Assembly: GCF_009749405.1 (NCBI RefSeq) | Contig: NZ_WBIQ01000009.1 | Coordinates: 124,001-188,000, forward strand | From: Agromyces lapidis | GTDB lineage: Bacteria > Actinomycetota > Actinomycetes > Actinomycetales > Microbacteriaceae | Direction: 5' to 3' | Length of the DNA: 64,000 nucleotides | Shown here: positions 25,478 through 34,889 of the stretch, piece after piece | How positions within the stretch are numbered: position 1 is the stretch's first letter | Layout of the letters: every line of letters starts with the position of its first letter | Notes under the pieces: model-generated | Seen by the model: the letters and a program-made list of their open reading frames with translations, nothing else | Database searches by the model: none | What the model was told of the DNA's origin: nothing | Made by a program: the position numbers and the translations under genes

Positions 25478-26902
25478 TCAACGCCGGTCGAGCGTTCCCC
25501 GCACGATCCCCGCAGACGCCACCGCGTCGGCCGCCGCCCGGCGACGCGTCTCGATCGCCTGGCCGATGTCGCGGGCGACCGCGGGGTTCGCATGCACGAT
25601 CTCGTCGATCACCGCGAGCGGCATCACGAGCACCGTCGTCACCTCGGCGGCGGTCGCGCGCACGAACGAGGGCTCGCGCGTCAGCACCGTCTGGCCGACC
25701 GAGTCGCCCACGTCGGCGAGGCCCGACTCGATCGCCCCGCGATCGGTCACGACCGCGAGCCGGAGCCGACCGTCGACGACGACCCGCATCACGTCGGGCA
25801 CGCGGTCGGGCTGCTGCACGATCTCGCCCGTGCCGTACCGCTCGAGCCGGCAGCTCGGGGCGAGGCGGGCACGGTCGTCGGCGCTCAGCCTGAACGCCGG
25901 GGCGACCTGCGCGAGGGCCTCGTCGAGCCGATCGGGTTCGGCGATCGGGTCGCTCGCGTCGCCGTCGAGCGAGAGCCCGCGCCGCCGGGCGGCGTACCAG
26001 AGCCAGGCGAGCAGCAGCGAGACCGCGGCGTCGGCCGTCGCAGGCCCCTGCACGGGCACGTCGACCTCGTACTTCGCCGCGCCGAGGTAGCGGGCCGACG
26101 GCGCCTCGCCGGTCATCCGCATCGGCAGCGTGCCAGCGACCTCGATGAGCAGTTCGATGACTTCGTGCGGCGGATCGTCCGTCGAGAACTGCACGGTGGT
26201 GCCGGCCCGATGCAGTTCGGTGGGCAGGCTGAGGTTCGTGAACGAGGCGCCCGCGAGCGAGGAGTTCGGCACGATCTGCACGCCCGCGCCCGTGTCGATG
26301 TGCACCGCCCGCCAGTTCACCTCGACGACCCGGCCGCGCACCCCCGCGGCGTCGAGCCAGTCGCCGAGCTTGAACGGCTGCTCGAAGAGCAGCAGGAGGC
26401 CCGAGATGATGCCGCCGACCGCATTCTGCAGCGCGAGGCCGATCACGATCGAGGTGACGCCGAGGGCCGCGATCAGGCCGCCGACGTCGGCGTTCCACAC
26501 CCAGGAGAAGAGGATGGCGAGCCCCACGACCGTGAGCCCGAGCCGGCCGAGGTCGACGAAGATCGACGGGATCCGCTCGCGCCAGCTGCCCGGCTTCGCG
26601 TTCGCGAAGAGCGCGACGTTGAGCGCGCTCAGCACGAGCAGGATGACGAGGAAGCCGAGCACGGTCGCGACGACGCGTGCCCAGACCTGGTCGGCCGGCG
26701 ACTGCACGGCGAAGACCAGGAGCCCGAACAGGGCGGCGACCGGCACCACCCAGTTGCGCAGCAGCCGTACGGGCTTCGCCGCGGCGCTGCCCCGCCGGGT
26801 CAGCCAGCCGAGCACCTCGGTGAGCACGACCAGCAGCAGCGGCACGCCCAGTGCGAGCACGATCGCCCACACGAGCCAGCCCGAGCCGAAGAGCTCCTCC
26901 AC
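25478..26902 (-). CDS. MscS-family channel with C-terminal cyclic-nucleotide-binding-like domain
   Basis: This 474-residue protein joins an MscS-type channel to a CNB-like domain. Residues 10-160 hold about four to five membrane segments; the pore helix and beta-domain follow (GGLIAALGVTSIVIGLALQNAVGGIISGLLLLFEQPFKLGDWLDAAGVRGRVVEVNWRAV). Residues about 335-470 resemble a CNB domain (GTGEIVQQP, VDGRLRLAVV, VGQTVLTREPSFVRATA); the cassette Gln stands where Glu usually contacts the ribose, while the phosphate Arg is kept. The start is GTG at 26902. It lies two bases after the cyclase stop. The pair recalls, from memory, Rv2434c/Rv2435c of Mycobacterium tuberculosis. Confidence 0.85.
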   Translation of the reverse strand: MEELFGSGWLVWAIVLALGVPLLLVVLTEVLGWLTRRGSAAAKPVRLLRNWVVPVAALFGLLVFAVQSPADQVWARVVATVLGFLVILLVLSALNVALFANAKPGSWRERIPSIFVDLGRLGLTVVGLAILFSWVWNADVGGLIAALGVTSIVIGLALQNAVGGIISGLLLLFEQPFKLGDWLDAAGVRGRVVEVNWRAVHIDTGAGVQIVPNSSLAGASFTNLSLPTELHRAGTTVQFSTDDPPHEVIELLIEVAGTLPMRMTGEAPSARYLGAAKYEVDVPVQGPATADAAVSLLLAWLWYAARRRGLSLDGDASDPIAEPDRLDEALAQVAPAFRLSADDRARLAPSCRLERYGTGEIVQQPDRVPDVMRVVVDGRLRLAVVTDRGAIESGLADVGDSVGQTVLTREPSFVRATAAEVTTVLVMPLAVIDEIVHANPAVARDIGQAIETRRRAAADAVASAGIVRGTLDRR

Positions 26903-26904
26903 GA

Positions 26905-29118
26905 CTACTCCACCCGCCAGACGGTCTCGTCGCCGCTCGCCGTCTCGATGGTGCCGGCCGACACGATCCGGGCGCCCTCGAGCATGCGGTCCTTGACCGC
27001 CTGGCTGACGTAGATGCCCGGGCTGCCGGTCACCCCGCGCACCCGGTAGGCGAGGTTCACCGCGTCGCCCCAGAGGTCGTAGGCGAGGCTCGTCCGGCCC
27101 ACGAGCCCGCTCGTCACGCTTCCGCTCGACACCCCGGCGCGCAGTTCGAGGGATGCCTCGTGCTGCGCGTTGAAGCGCGAGATGACGCTGCGCAGCTCCA
27201 CCGCGAAGTCGACCGCCCGGCGCACGTTGTCGACGCGGGGCACGATGAGTCCCGAGCTCGCGAGGTAGCCGTTGCGGAGGGTGCGCACCTTCTCGACGCC
27301 CGCCCGCTCGGCGGCTTCGTCGAAGCTGCGCATCAGGGTGTTCAGCTGCGCGAGCTCCTCCTCGTCGTCGAGCGTCGCGGCGTAGTCATCGAAGCCGACG
27401 AGCTCGGCGAAGATGACCGAGACGTCCTGGTGCACCTCCGCGATCGTCTCCTCGCCGTCGCGGTAGCGCTTCGCGACGGTCTCGGGCATGAGCGTGTGCA
27501 GCAGCCGCTCGTTCTCGTCTCGCTGCTCGTCGATGAGCTCCTGCTTGATGCGCAGGCTCGAGCTCATGTCGTTGAACGCGTTGCCGAGATCGCCGAACTC
27601 GTCGCGCGAGCCGGCGGGCACCTGCACCGACAGGTCGCCGCCCGCGACCCGGCGCACGGCGTCGGAGAGACGCCGGACGGGGCGGGTGAACACCTGGGCG
27701 AGCACCATCGAGAGCAGGCTCACCGCGAGCAGGATGGCGAGCGTCGAGATGACGAGGTTGCGGGTGAAGACGTCGACGGGCGCGAAAGCCTCGGAGGTGT
27801 CGATGCGGGCGACCGCGACCCAGTCCACGCCGTCGATCTCGACGGGCGTGTAGGCCGTGATGCCGTCGGTCCCGGTGTAGCCGATCGACTCGTTCGTGCC
27901 TGTCGCCCCCTCGAGCGCCCGCTCCACCGAGATCGAGTCGATCGGCTGCAGCAGCACCGTGCCGCCGACCTCGACGATGCGCTCGGCGACGTTCGGCGGC
28001 GTGCCGTTCGAGGTCACGGCCGTGACGTAGTCGTCGGGGTGCTCGACGAGCATCCGCGAGATGCTCCGCATGAGCCGGTCGCGGCCGACCACGAAGATCT
28101 CGCCGGTGTCGCCGAGTCCCTGCTCCTTCCAGCGCTCGTCGCCGGTGAGCGCATCGTTCACGATGCTCATCGGGATCTGGTACGCGAGCGCGCCGGTGAT
28201 GGTCGTGTCGTTGCCGACCGGCGACACGATCCACAGCGAGGGCACGCCGAGCGACGGCTGGTACCGCTCGTAGTCGGTGGTGATCGCGGTGTTCACCGTG
28301 TTCGACGCGATCGCATCGCGATAGGCGCCGGCGAGCAGGCTGTTCTCGTAGGGCCCGTCGAGCACGTTCGTTCCGAGGTCGACACCGCCGTACGCCGAGT
28401 AGACGACGTTGCCCGAGGTGTCGAGCAGCAGCACGTCCTCGTAGTCGGAGGCGGCGACGATGCGCTGGAAGTAGTCGTGGAACCGGGCGCGCGCCGCGCT
28501 CCACGCGCTGCCGTCGCCCGCATCCATCACTGCATGGGCGGCGTCGTAGTCGCCGTCGAACGGCGCGGTGTAGTGCAGCTGCAGGTACCTGCCCGCCGAC
28601 GAGTCGGGAACGAATCCGCCGCTCGCGAAGTCCTCACCGGTCGCCTCCTCGAGGCGCGGGATGAACCCCTCGTCGTAGAACTCCTGGAGCTCGGCCTCCT
28701 CCTCGGCGGTGAGCTCGACGTCCTGCAGCTCGGCCCACCCCGCGTTGAACGCCTTCGACGCCGTCTGCGCGCTGAGGTTGCGCGAATCGAGGGCGACCCC
28801 GGTCTGGACTCCCTCCATGACGCGCTCGAGCTCGCCGGTGCGGAGCTCGCGGATCGTGGTCAACTGGTCGATCGCGGCCGCCTTCAGCGACTCGCGGCCG
28901 CTCATGAAGCCGATCACCCCGACGATGATCGAGGAGACGAGGCTGACGCCGAGCAGCATGATCAACAGCTTCGACTGGATGCTGAGGCCGACCCGGCGCT
29001 GGCGGGCGGGCCTCGGTCGGGGCGCCGCCGATGCGGGTGGTGCTGCCTGCGGAGTCGGAGGCGGAGACCCGGTGTCCCCCGTTGCGGTCGTCGGCACATC
29101 GGTCTCGGTCGTCGACAA
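26905..29118 (-). CDS. Membrane receptor protein with degenerate class III adenylate/guanylate cyclase domain
   Basis: This 737-residue protein has a Pro-rich cytoplasmic start, membrane segment 1 (about 48-72), a large extracellular sensor of about 340 residues, membrane segment 2, a HAMP linker (RPVRRLSDAVRRVAGGDLSV...) and a class III cyclase domain. In that domain FAELVGF replaces FADIVGF and RNGYLA replaces GDAYMA, so both metal-binding aspartates are lost (to Glu and Asn). The base-specifying Lys (EKVRT) and Asp (YDLWG) and the Asn/Arg pair of the transition state (VNLAYR) are kept. This is the pattern of a mammalian C2-type half-site. TTG at 29118 was chosen for the GAGGGGGGCGAGC ribosome binding site. 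It is co-transcribed with the MscS-CNB channel. Confidence 0.85.
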   Translation of the reverse strand: MSTTETDVPTTATGDTGSPPPTPQAAPPASAAPRPRPARQRRVGLSIQSKLLIMLLGVSLVSSIIVGVIGFMSGRESLKAAAIDQLTTIRELRTGELERVMEGVQTGVALDSRNLSAQTASKAFNAGWAELQDVELTAEEEAELQEFYDEGFIPRLEEATGEDFASGGFVPDSSAGRYLQLHYTAPFDGDYDAAHAVMDAGDGSAWSAARARFHDYFQRIVAASDYEDVLLLDTSGNVVYSAYGGVDLGTNVLDGPYENSLLAGAYRDAIASNTVNTAITTDYERYQPSLGVPSLWIVSPVGNDTTITGALAYQIPMSIVNDALTGDERWKEQGLGDTGEIFVVGRDRLMRSISRMLVEHPDDYVTAVTSNGTPPNVAERIVEVGGTVLLQPIDSISVERALEGATGTNESIGYTGTDGITAYTPVEIDGVDWVAVARIDTSEAFAPVDVFTRNLVISTLAILLAVSLLSMVLAQVFTRPVRRLSDAVRRVAGGDLSVQVPAGSRDEFGDLGNAFNDMSSSLRIKQELIDEQRDENERLLHTLMPETVAKRYRDGEETIAEVHQDVSVIFAELVGFDDYAATLDDEEELAQLNTLMRSFDEAAERAGVEKVRTLRNGYLASSGLIVPRVDNVRRAVDFAVELRSVISRFNAQHEASLELRAGVSSGSVTSGLVGRTSLAYDLWGDAVNLAYRVRGVTGSPGIYVSQAVKDRMLEGARIVSAGTIETASGDETVWRVE

Positions 29119-29206
29119 GCTCGCCCCCCTCGGCCCCCCGGCACGTAACGCTCCACACTCTATTGGGGTGTCCCCCACACGACGCAAGGGCGAATTCCGA
29201 GCGGGA

Positions 29207-31198
29207 TCAGGGTTCGAGCGCCCCGGCCCCCTGCACCGGCCGCTCCTCCTGCTGGCGGTAGAGCGAGGCGTACACGCCGCCGGCATCGACGAGCTCGGCG
29301 TGCGTGCCGCGCTCGACGATGCGGCCGGCGACCACCACGAAGATGACGTCGGCGGCGACGACCGTCGAGAGGCGGTGCGCGATCGCGATGGTCGTGCGCC
29401 CGCGCGCCGCGTCGTCGAGGGCCTGCTGCACGACGCGCTCCGAGATGGTGTCGAGCGCGCTCGTCGCCTCGTCGAGCACGAGCACCGCCGGATCCTTGAG
29501 CAGCACGCGGGCGATCGCGATGCGCTGTTTCTCGCCGCCGGAGAGGCGGTAGCCGCGCTCGCCCACGACGGTGTCGTAGCCGTCGGGGAAGGAGGCGATC
29601 GTGTCGTGGATGTTCGCGGCCCTGGCCGCGGCCTCGAGCTCGGCGTCCGTGGCATCCGGCCTGGCGTATCGCAGGTTCTCGGCAATCGTCGCGTGGAACA
29701 GGTACGTCTCCTGGCTCACGATGCCGATGTGCGACATGAGCGACTCCTGCCGAAGCTCGCGCACATCGACGCCCGCGAAGCGCACGGTGCCCGAGGATGC
29801 CTCGTACAGCCGCGGCACGAGGTACGAGACCGTCGTCTTGCCGGCACCGCTCGGCCCCACGAATGCGGCGAACTGGCCGGGCTCGATCGTGAAGCTCACG
29901 CCGTCGAGCGTCGGGCGCGACTCGTCGTCGGCGTCGGGGTAGCGGAACGACACCTCGTCGAACTCGACGCGGCCGAGGGCGCCCCGCGTGCCGGGCACCT
30001 CGCCGACGTCGGCCGCACCGTCGGGCGCGACGCCGTGCCCGACCGGCACTTCGCGGGCCTCCGGTGCATCCGTGATCGTCGGGCGCAGGTCGAGGTACTC
30101 GAAGATGCGCGCGAACAGCGCGCTCGAGGTCTGCAGGTCGAGCGCGACGCGCATGAGCCCCATGAGCGGGAACAGCAGCCGCGCCTGCACGGTCGTGAAC
30201 GCGACGATGGTGCCGGCGGTGAGGCCGGCGGTGCCGCCCGCGATGAGCCAGCCCGCCACCAGGTACACGATCGCGGGGATCGACGACATGAAGATGTTCA
30301 CCATCGCGAAGAACCACTGGCCGGTCATCTGCTGCTTGACCTGGAGCCGGATCTGATTGCGGTTCTCCTCGGCGTAGCGCTCGATCTCGCTCCGCTGCCG
30401 CGTGAAGCTCTTCGACAGCAGGATGCCCGACACGCTCAGCGTCTCCTGCGTGATCGCCGTCATCTCCGACAGCGACTCCTGCGTCTTGCCCGCGATGCGC
30501 GCCCGCACCTGCCCGACCCGGCGCTGCGCGATCACCATGAACGGCATCAGCACGAGGGCGATGAGCGTCAGTTGCCAGTTCAGCAGCAGCATCGCGATGA
30601 ACGCCGAGATGACGGTGACCGTGTTGCCGAGCACGCTCGACACGGTGTTCGTGAGCACGCCGGCGACGCCGCCGACGTCGTTCTGCAGGCGCGACTGGAT
30701 GATGCCCGTCTTCGTGCGGGTGAAGAAGCTCAGCTCCATCGCCTGCAGGTGCGTGAACAGCCGCACGCGCAGGGTGCCCATGACGCTGTTGCCGATCGTG
30801 GCGGTGAGCCAGGTCTGCCAGACGCCGAGCAGCGCCGAGACGACGAACACCGCGATCATCGCGATGACGAGCCACATGAGCACCGGCAGGTTCGGTCCCG
30901 ACACCGCTCCGCTCGCGTCGACCGGGAACAAGCCGTCGTCGAACGCGCGCTGGGTGAGCAGGGGCGGGATGATGGCGAGCGCCGCCCCGACGAGCACGAG
31001 CACGACCGTCGTGACGAGCGCACCCCGGTGCGGGGCGAAGAGCTCGGCGATGCGCCGCAACAGGTGCGGAATCTTCGGCGCCTCGGCGTTGGCCGCCCGC
31101 TGCGCCGACTCGTCGGAGGAGGCGATGCGCGTGCGCGCCGTGCCGTAGCGCCCGACCTGTGCGCCCCCGCCACCGCCCCCACCGCCGTGCATGCTCAT
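29207..31198 (-). CDS. ABC exporter, fused membrane and ATP-binding domains
   Basis: This 663-residue half-transporter has a six-helix export domain (residues about 60-360) and a nucleotide-binding domain with Walker A GPSGAGKTT, signature LSGGEKQR, Walker B VLVLDEATSALD and H-loop AIAHRLST. It probably works as a homodimer exporting lipids, drugs or peptides. The N-terminus has a Gly-rich extension (MSMHGGGGGGGGAQ). It ends 88 bases before the cyclase, and a separate sugar-importer locus lies on the other side. Confidence 0.92.
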   Translation of the reverse strand: MSMHGGGGGGGGAQVGRYGTARTRIASSDESAQRAANAEAPKIPHLLRRIAELFAPHRGALVTTVVLVLVGAALAIIPPLLTQRAFDDGLFPVDASGAVSGPNLPVLMWLVIAMIAVFVVSALLGVWQTWLTATIGNSVMGTLRVRLFTHLQAMELSFFTRTKTGIIQSRLQNDVGGVAGVLTNTVSSVLGNTVTVISAFIAMLLLNWQLTLIALVLMPFMVIAQRRVGQVRARIAGKTQESLSEMTAITQETLSVSGILLSKSFTRQRSEIERYAEENRNQIRLQVKQQMTGQWFFAMVNIFMSSIPAIVYLVAGWLIAGGTAGLTAGTIVAFTTVQARLLFPLMGLMRVALDLQTSSALFARIFEYLDLRPTITDAPEAREVPVGHGVAPDGAADVGEVPGTRGALGRVEFDEVSFRYPDADDESRPTLDGVSFTIEPGQFAAFVGPSGAGKTTVSYLVPRLYEASSGTVRFAGVDVRELRQESLMSHIGIVSQETYLFHATIAENLRYARPDATDAELEAAARAANIHDTIASFPDGYDTVVGERGYRLSGGEKQRIAIARVLLKDPAVLVLDEATSALDTISERVVQQALDDAARGRTTIAIAHRLSTVVAADVIFVVVAGRIVERGTHAELVDAGGVYASLYRQQEERPVQGAGALEP

Positions 31199-31277
31199 GG
31201 CTTCACCCTACGACCGCGATCGCACCGGGCTGCCCTCGGTTCGCCTCGGGCGGAGCGGTCCGCCGCCGCAACGGCAG

Positions 31278-31309
31278 CACGGATGCCGCGTGGTCGACCA
31301 CGCGGCATC
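31278..31309. terminator. Perfect GGATGCC palindrome after the MalG-type gene
   Basis: CGGATGCCGCGTGGTC (31278-31293) and its complement (31294-31309) form a 16-base-pair perfect inverted repeat, with an effective four-base loop, 24 bases from the minus-strand permease stop. It has no T tract and shares the GGATGCC-GTGGTCGA words with the hairpin at 37911-37951. Confidence 0.65.
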
Positions 31310-31332
31310 CGGCTCCCCCTGCCCGTTGCGGG

Positions 31333-32325
31333 TCAGCCCTTCGTCGATCCGGCGAGCAGCCCGCGCACGAAGTAGCGCTGCAGGCTGAAGAACACGATGA
31401 GCGGCACGACGAGCGAGACGAAGGCCGCGGCCGTCAGGCGCTGCCAGGTCTGCCCCCGCTGGCCGGCGAGCTCGGCGAGGCGCTGCGTGAGCGGCGCGAC
31501 GTCGGCGGTGCCGCCCGAGAACACGAGCGCGACGAGCAGGTCGTTCCAGACCCAGAGGAACTGGAAGATCGCGAACGACGCGAGGATCGGCACGGAGAGC
31601 GGCACCACGATGCGGAGGAAGATCTGGCCGTGCGTGGCCCCGTCGACGCGCGCGGCCTCCATGAGCTCGCGCGGGATCTCGGAGATGAAGTTGTGCAGCA
31701 GGAAGATCGCGAGCGGCAGACCGAAGATCGTGTGCGCGATCCACACCTGCACGTACGTCTCGTCGGGGATGATCGGCACGACGCCGTGCAGCCACTCCTG
31801 CGCGGGCTTCAGCGTCGTGGTGAAGATCTGGAGCAGCGGGATGAGCGCCATCTGCAGCGGCACGATCTGCAGCGCGAAGATGATCACGAACACCCAGTCG
31901 GCGAAGGGGAACTTGATCCAGGCGAGCGCGTAGGCGGCCATCGCGGCGAGGACCGTCGCGAAGACGACCACCGGGATCGTGATCGCGAGCGAGTTCACGA
32001 AGTACGAGCCGAGCTGGGGCGCCGACGACGACGCCGAGAACAGGACCTCGTTGTAGTTGTCGAGCGTCCAGCCCCAATTCTCGAACGCCGTCCACCAGCC
32101 CGTCGTGTTGATGAGTTCGGCGGGCCGGAACGAGGAGACGAACAGCCCGAAGGTCGGCACTGTCCACAGCACCGCGATGAGCAGGGCGAACGCGGTCCCC
32201 CGGCGCGAGGTCAGGCGGCGCTTGACGCGTGCCGCCTTCGTGCCGTCGAGGTTGTAGCCGCGCCGGGCGGCGGCGTCGAGCTCTCTCACGACAGCCCGGT
32301 CGGTCGAACCGGTGGTCTGGCTCAT
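31333..32325 (-). CDS. Carbohydrate ABC transporter permease, MalG type
   Basis: This 330-residue permease has six main membrane segments and the inner-membrane-component EAA motif MEAARVDGATHGQIFLRIVVPLS that docks the ATPase. It begins with a long charged cytoplasmic N-terminus. Its ATG overlaps the MalF-type stop codon (ATGA). It is the third gene of an extracytoplasmic-binding-protein/permease operon and lacks a dedicated ATPase gene, as is common for actinobacterial importers that share an MsiK-like ATPase. The sugar is unknown. Confidence 0.92.
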   Translation of the reverse strand: MSQTTGSTDRAVVRELDAAARRGYNLDGTKAARVKRRLTSRRGTAFALLIAVLWTVPTFGLFVSSFRPAELINTTGWWTAFENWGWTLDNYNEVLFSASSSAPQLGSYFVNSLAITIPVVVFATVLAAMAAYALAWIKFPFADWVFVIIFALQIVPLQMALIPLLQIFTTTLKPAQEWLHGVVPIIPDETYVQVWIAHTIFGLPLAIFLLHNFISEIPRELMEAARVDGATHGQIFLRIVVPLSVPILASFAIFQFLWVWNDLLVALVFSGGTADVAPLTQRLAELAGQRGQTWQRLTAAAFVSLVVPLIVFFSLQRYFVRGLLAGSTKG

Positions 32326-33293
32326 CGGATCTCCCTCTGCTTGCGGAGCACGCGGATGTTGTAGACCACGACCGGCACGACGAGCAGGAACAGCACCAGC
32401 GCGAGCGCTGCTCCGCGACCGGGCTCGGCCGCACGGAACGCCTGGGTGTACATCTCGTTCGCGATCACGCTCGTGTTGAAGTTGCCGCCGGTCATGACGC
32501 GCACGATGTCGAACACCTTGAGCGTCGCGATCGTGATCGTCGTGACCACGACGACGAGGCCGCCCCTGATGCCGGGCAGCGTCACGTTGCGGAACCGCTG
32601 CCAGTTGGTCGCCCCGTCGAGCTCGGCCGCCTCGAGCTGCTCGGAGGGGATGCCCTTGATCGATGCGGAGAGCACGACGACCGCGAAACCGGTCTGCACC
32701 CAGATCATGACGATGATGAGCAGGATCGTGTTGACGATCGGCTCCTGCAGCCAGAGCACCGGCTCTCCGCCGAACCAGACCACGACCTGGTTGAGCAGGC
32801 CGATCTGGGGCCTGGCGGCCGGGCGGTACTCGTAGACGAACTTCCAGATGATGCCCGCACCGACGAACGAGATCGCGACGGGCATGAACACGAGCGACTT
32901 GTAGATGCGCTCGCCGCGCGATCGGTCGATGAACACCGCGTAGGCGAGGCCCACCGCGGTCGAGAGCGTCGGCACGAGCACGACCCAGAGGATCGTGTTG
33001 CCGAGGGTCTGCAGCGCCTCGGGCTGGGTGAACATCCAGACGTAGTTGTCGAAGCCGATGAAGTCGCCGGCGCGATTGGTGAACGACGTGAAGGCGGTGC
33101 GCACCGCCGGGTAGAGCAGGCCCACCGCCAGCAGGATGCAGGCGGGGGCGAGGAACAGGACGAGCTGATACCAGTCACGACCGCGCTTGGGAGCACGGTC
33201 GATCAGGAAGAGGATCAGCCCGATGACGGCCGCGAAGATCGCGAGCCCGAGCAGGATCTGGAAGATCTTGCCGAGCAGGTCGGCTGTGGTCAC
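32322..33293 (-). CDS. Carbohydrate ABC transporter permease, MalF type
   Basis: This 323-residue permease pairs with the MalG-type subunit. It has six to eight membrane segments; the EAA motif is LEAAELDGATNWQRFRNVTLPGI near residue 220. The first segments (LLGKIFQILLGLAIFAAVIGLILFLID) form a hydrophobic hairpin. The gene follows the binding-protein gene by 109 bases containing a GC-rich hairpin, which may set the higher binding-protein level. No function beyond carbohydrate uptake is assignable. Confidence 0.92.
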   Translation of the reverse strand: MTTADLLGKIFQILLGLAIFAAVIGLILFLIDRAPKRGRDWYQLVLFLAPACILLAVGLLYPAVRTAFTSFTNRAGDFIGFDNYVWMFTQPEALQTLGNTILWVVLVPTLSTAVGLAYAVFIDRSRGERIYKSLVFMPVAISFVGAGIIWKFVYEYRPAARPQIGLLNQVVVWFGGEPVLWLQEPIVNTILLIIVMIWVQTGFAVVVLSASIKGIPSEQLEAAELDGATNWQRFRNVTLPGIRGGLVVVVTTITIATLKVFDIVRVMTGGNFNTSVIANEMYTQAFRAAEPGRGAALALVLFLLVVPVVVYNIRVLRKQREIR

Positions 33294-33365
33294 CTCGAGG
33301 GCCTCCGATCGCAGAAGGATACGACGACGGTCCGGCGCGCCGCGACGCGCCGTGGGGTCGGAGCA

Positions 33366-33396
33366 CCCCGGGGCCGCGCACGGCGCGACCCCGGGG
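33366..33396 (-). repeat. GC-rich hairpin between binding protein and MalF-type genes
   Basis: CCCCGGGG at 33366-33373 and 33389-33396 can pair across a 15-base loop that itself contains GCCGCGC/GCGCG. Its position in the binding protein-permease gap suggests a role in differential mRNA stability. Confidence 0.5.
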
Positions 33397-33402
33397 CATC
33401 CG

Positions 33403-34752
33403 TCACTCCTGCGGCCAGCTCGCTTCGATGAAGTCGAGCGTGTCGGCCGTGCTCTTGCCGCCGATCCAGTCGACCATGCCGGTCCAGAACGTACCGGAAC
33501 CGACCGCGGCGGGCATCACATCGGAGCCGTCGAAGCGGAACGTGGTGTTCGGGTCCTGCAGGAGGGCGACCGATGCCTTCAGCAGTTCGCTGCCCGCGTT
33601 CTCGGGGTCGAGCCCGGTGTTGGCGCTGATGACGCCGCCGAGGCTGACCCGCGAGTTCGCCCACTCGGGGCTCGACAGGTACGTCTGCACGGCCACGACC
33701 TCGTCGGTGTCGGCGAATGCCGCGACGATCTCGCCGCCGCCCGTGACCGCGTTGGCGCCGGCCTCGGTGCCCGGCAGCATGAACGCCCACACGTCGCCGT
33801 CTTCGGCGACCGTGGTGCCCTCGGGCCAGAAGCCCTCGTAGAACGAGGCCTGGTGGTGCATCGCGCAGGCGTTGTCCATGATGGGCAGGCCCGCGTCGCC
33901 GAAGTCGGTCGTCGCGATCGAGCGCACGTCGCCGAGACCGCCGTTGACGTTGTCGTCGGTGCGGATGAACTCGCCGACCGAGTCGAACGCCTCGGCGATC
34001 GCCGCGTCGTTGAACGGGATCTCGTGCGTCGTCCACTGGTCGTAGACCTCGGGGCCCGACATGCGGAGCACGAAGTCCTCGACCCAGTCGGTGCCGGGCC
34101 AGCCGGTCGCGACGCCGGAGGCGAAGCCGACGCACCACGGCTTGTCGACCGCGCCCGAATCGCGGATCTCGTCGGTCAGTGCGGCGAGCTCGTCGAGCGT
34201 CTCGGGCACCGCCCAGCCGTTCTCCTCGAAGAGCGTCGGCGAATACCAGATCCAGCCCTTGATGTTCGCCATCAGCGGGGCGCCGTACAGGGTGCCGTCG
34301 ACGGTGCCGTAGGCGGCCCAGTCGTCGGACCAGTACTCGGCCACGTTGTCGGCGACCGCTTCGGGAGCGGGCAGCAGGTCGCCCTGCTGGGCGAGGCGCG
34401 CGATGAGGCCCGGCTGCGGGGTGATCCCGAGGTCGGGCGGGTTGCCGCCTTCGATGCGGACGTTGAGCTGCTCCTCGTACTGGTCGGAGCCCTCGTAGAC
34501 GATGTCGATGCCGGTGCAGTTCTCGAAGTCGGCCCAGGACTGGTTCAGCAGTTCGGCCTCGGGGTCGAGGATCGTGCCGTAGACGTCGACCTCGGTGCCG
34601 TCGTCGAAGGCGCCGTAGGTCTCGTAGGGCCCGCAGTCCCCGGTCGCCGTTTCGTCGTTCGCGGTGTCGCCCGTGCAGGCCGTGAGCGTGAGACCGACCG
34701 CTGCGGCCACCACGACGGGGGCCATCAGACGGCGATGCCGTGTGAATCTCAT
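33403..34752 (-). CDS. Carbohydrate ABC transporter substrate-binding lipoprotein
   Basis: This 449-residue family 1 (MalE-like) binding protein has a signal peptide with lipobox LTAC (near residue 24-27) and an Asp/Thr-rich linker. Recognisable segments are FENCTGIDIVYEGSDQYEEQLNVRIEGGNPPDLGI, GWIWYSPTLFEENGWAVPETLDEL and SSPEWANSRVSLGG. It lies outside the membrane and delivers sugar to the two permeases downstream. The ATG at 34752 follows GAGGAG. Expression is probably controlled by the divergent LacI protein through the GGTAACCGGTTCC site. Confidence 0.92.
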   Translation of the reverse strand: MRFTRHRRLMAPVVVAAAVGLTLTACTGDTANDETATGDCGPYETYGAFDDGTEVDVYGTILDPEAELLNQSWADFENCTGIDIVYEGSDQYEEQLNVRIEGGNPPDLGITPQPGLIARLAQQGDLLPAPEAVADNVAEYWSDDWAAYGTVDGTLYGAPLMANIKGWIWYSPTLFEENGWAVPETLDELAALTDEIRDSGAVDKPWCVGFASGVATGWPGTDWVEDFVLRMSGPEVYDQWTTHEIPFNDAAIAEAFDSVGEFIRTDDNVNGGLGDVRSIATTDFGDAGLPIMDNACAMHHQASFYEGFWPEGTTVAEDGDVWAFMLPGTEAGANAVTGGGEIVAAFADTDEVVAVQTYLSSPEWANSRVSLGGVISANTGLDPENAGSELLKASVALLQDPNTTFRFDGSDVMPAAVGSGTFWTGMVDWIGGKSTADTLDFIEASWPQE

Positions 34753-34788
34753 GTCATCTCCTCGTTGAGTGTGGTGCAGGGCGGAGCC

Positions 34789-34838
34789 GGTAACCGGTTC
34801 CAGACCCCACGCTAGGCCAGGGGTACTGGCGTCCACAA
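34789..34838 (-). promoter_or_regulatory. Binding-protein promoter with LacI operator
   Basis: TTGTGG (34833-34838) and TAGCGT (34809-34814) read on the minus strand have an 18-base spacer. The operator GGTAACCGGTTCC (34789-34801) follows the start point. It matches the perfect palindrome GGAACCGGTTCC at 34926-34937 with one changed position. Confidence 0.6.
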
Positions 34839-34889
34839 GGGAACCGTGGTCACGAATCAGTCACCGTACAGACGTGCGGGTTCACTGTG

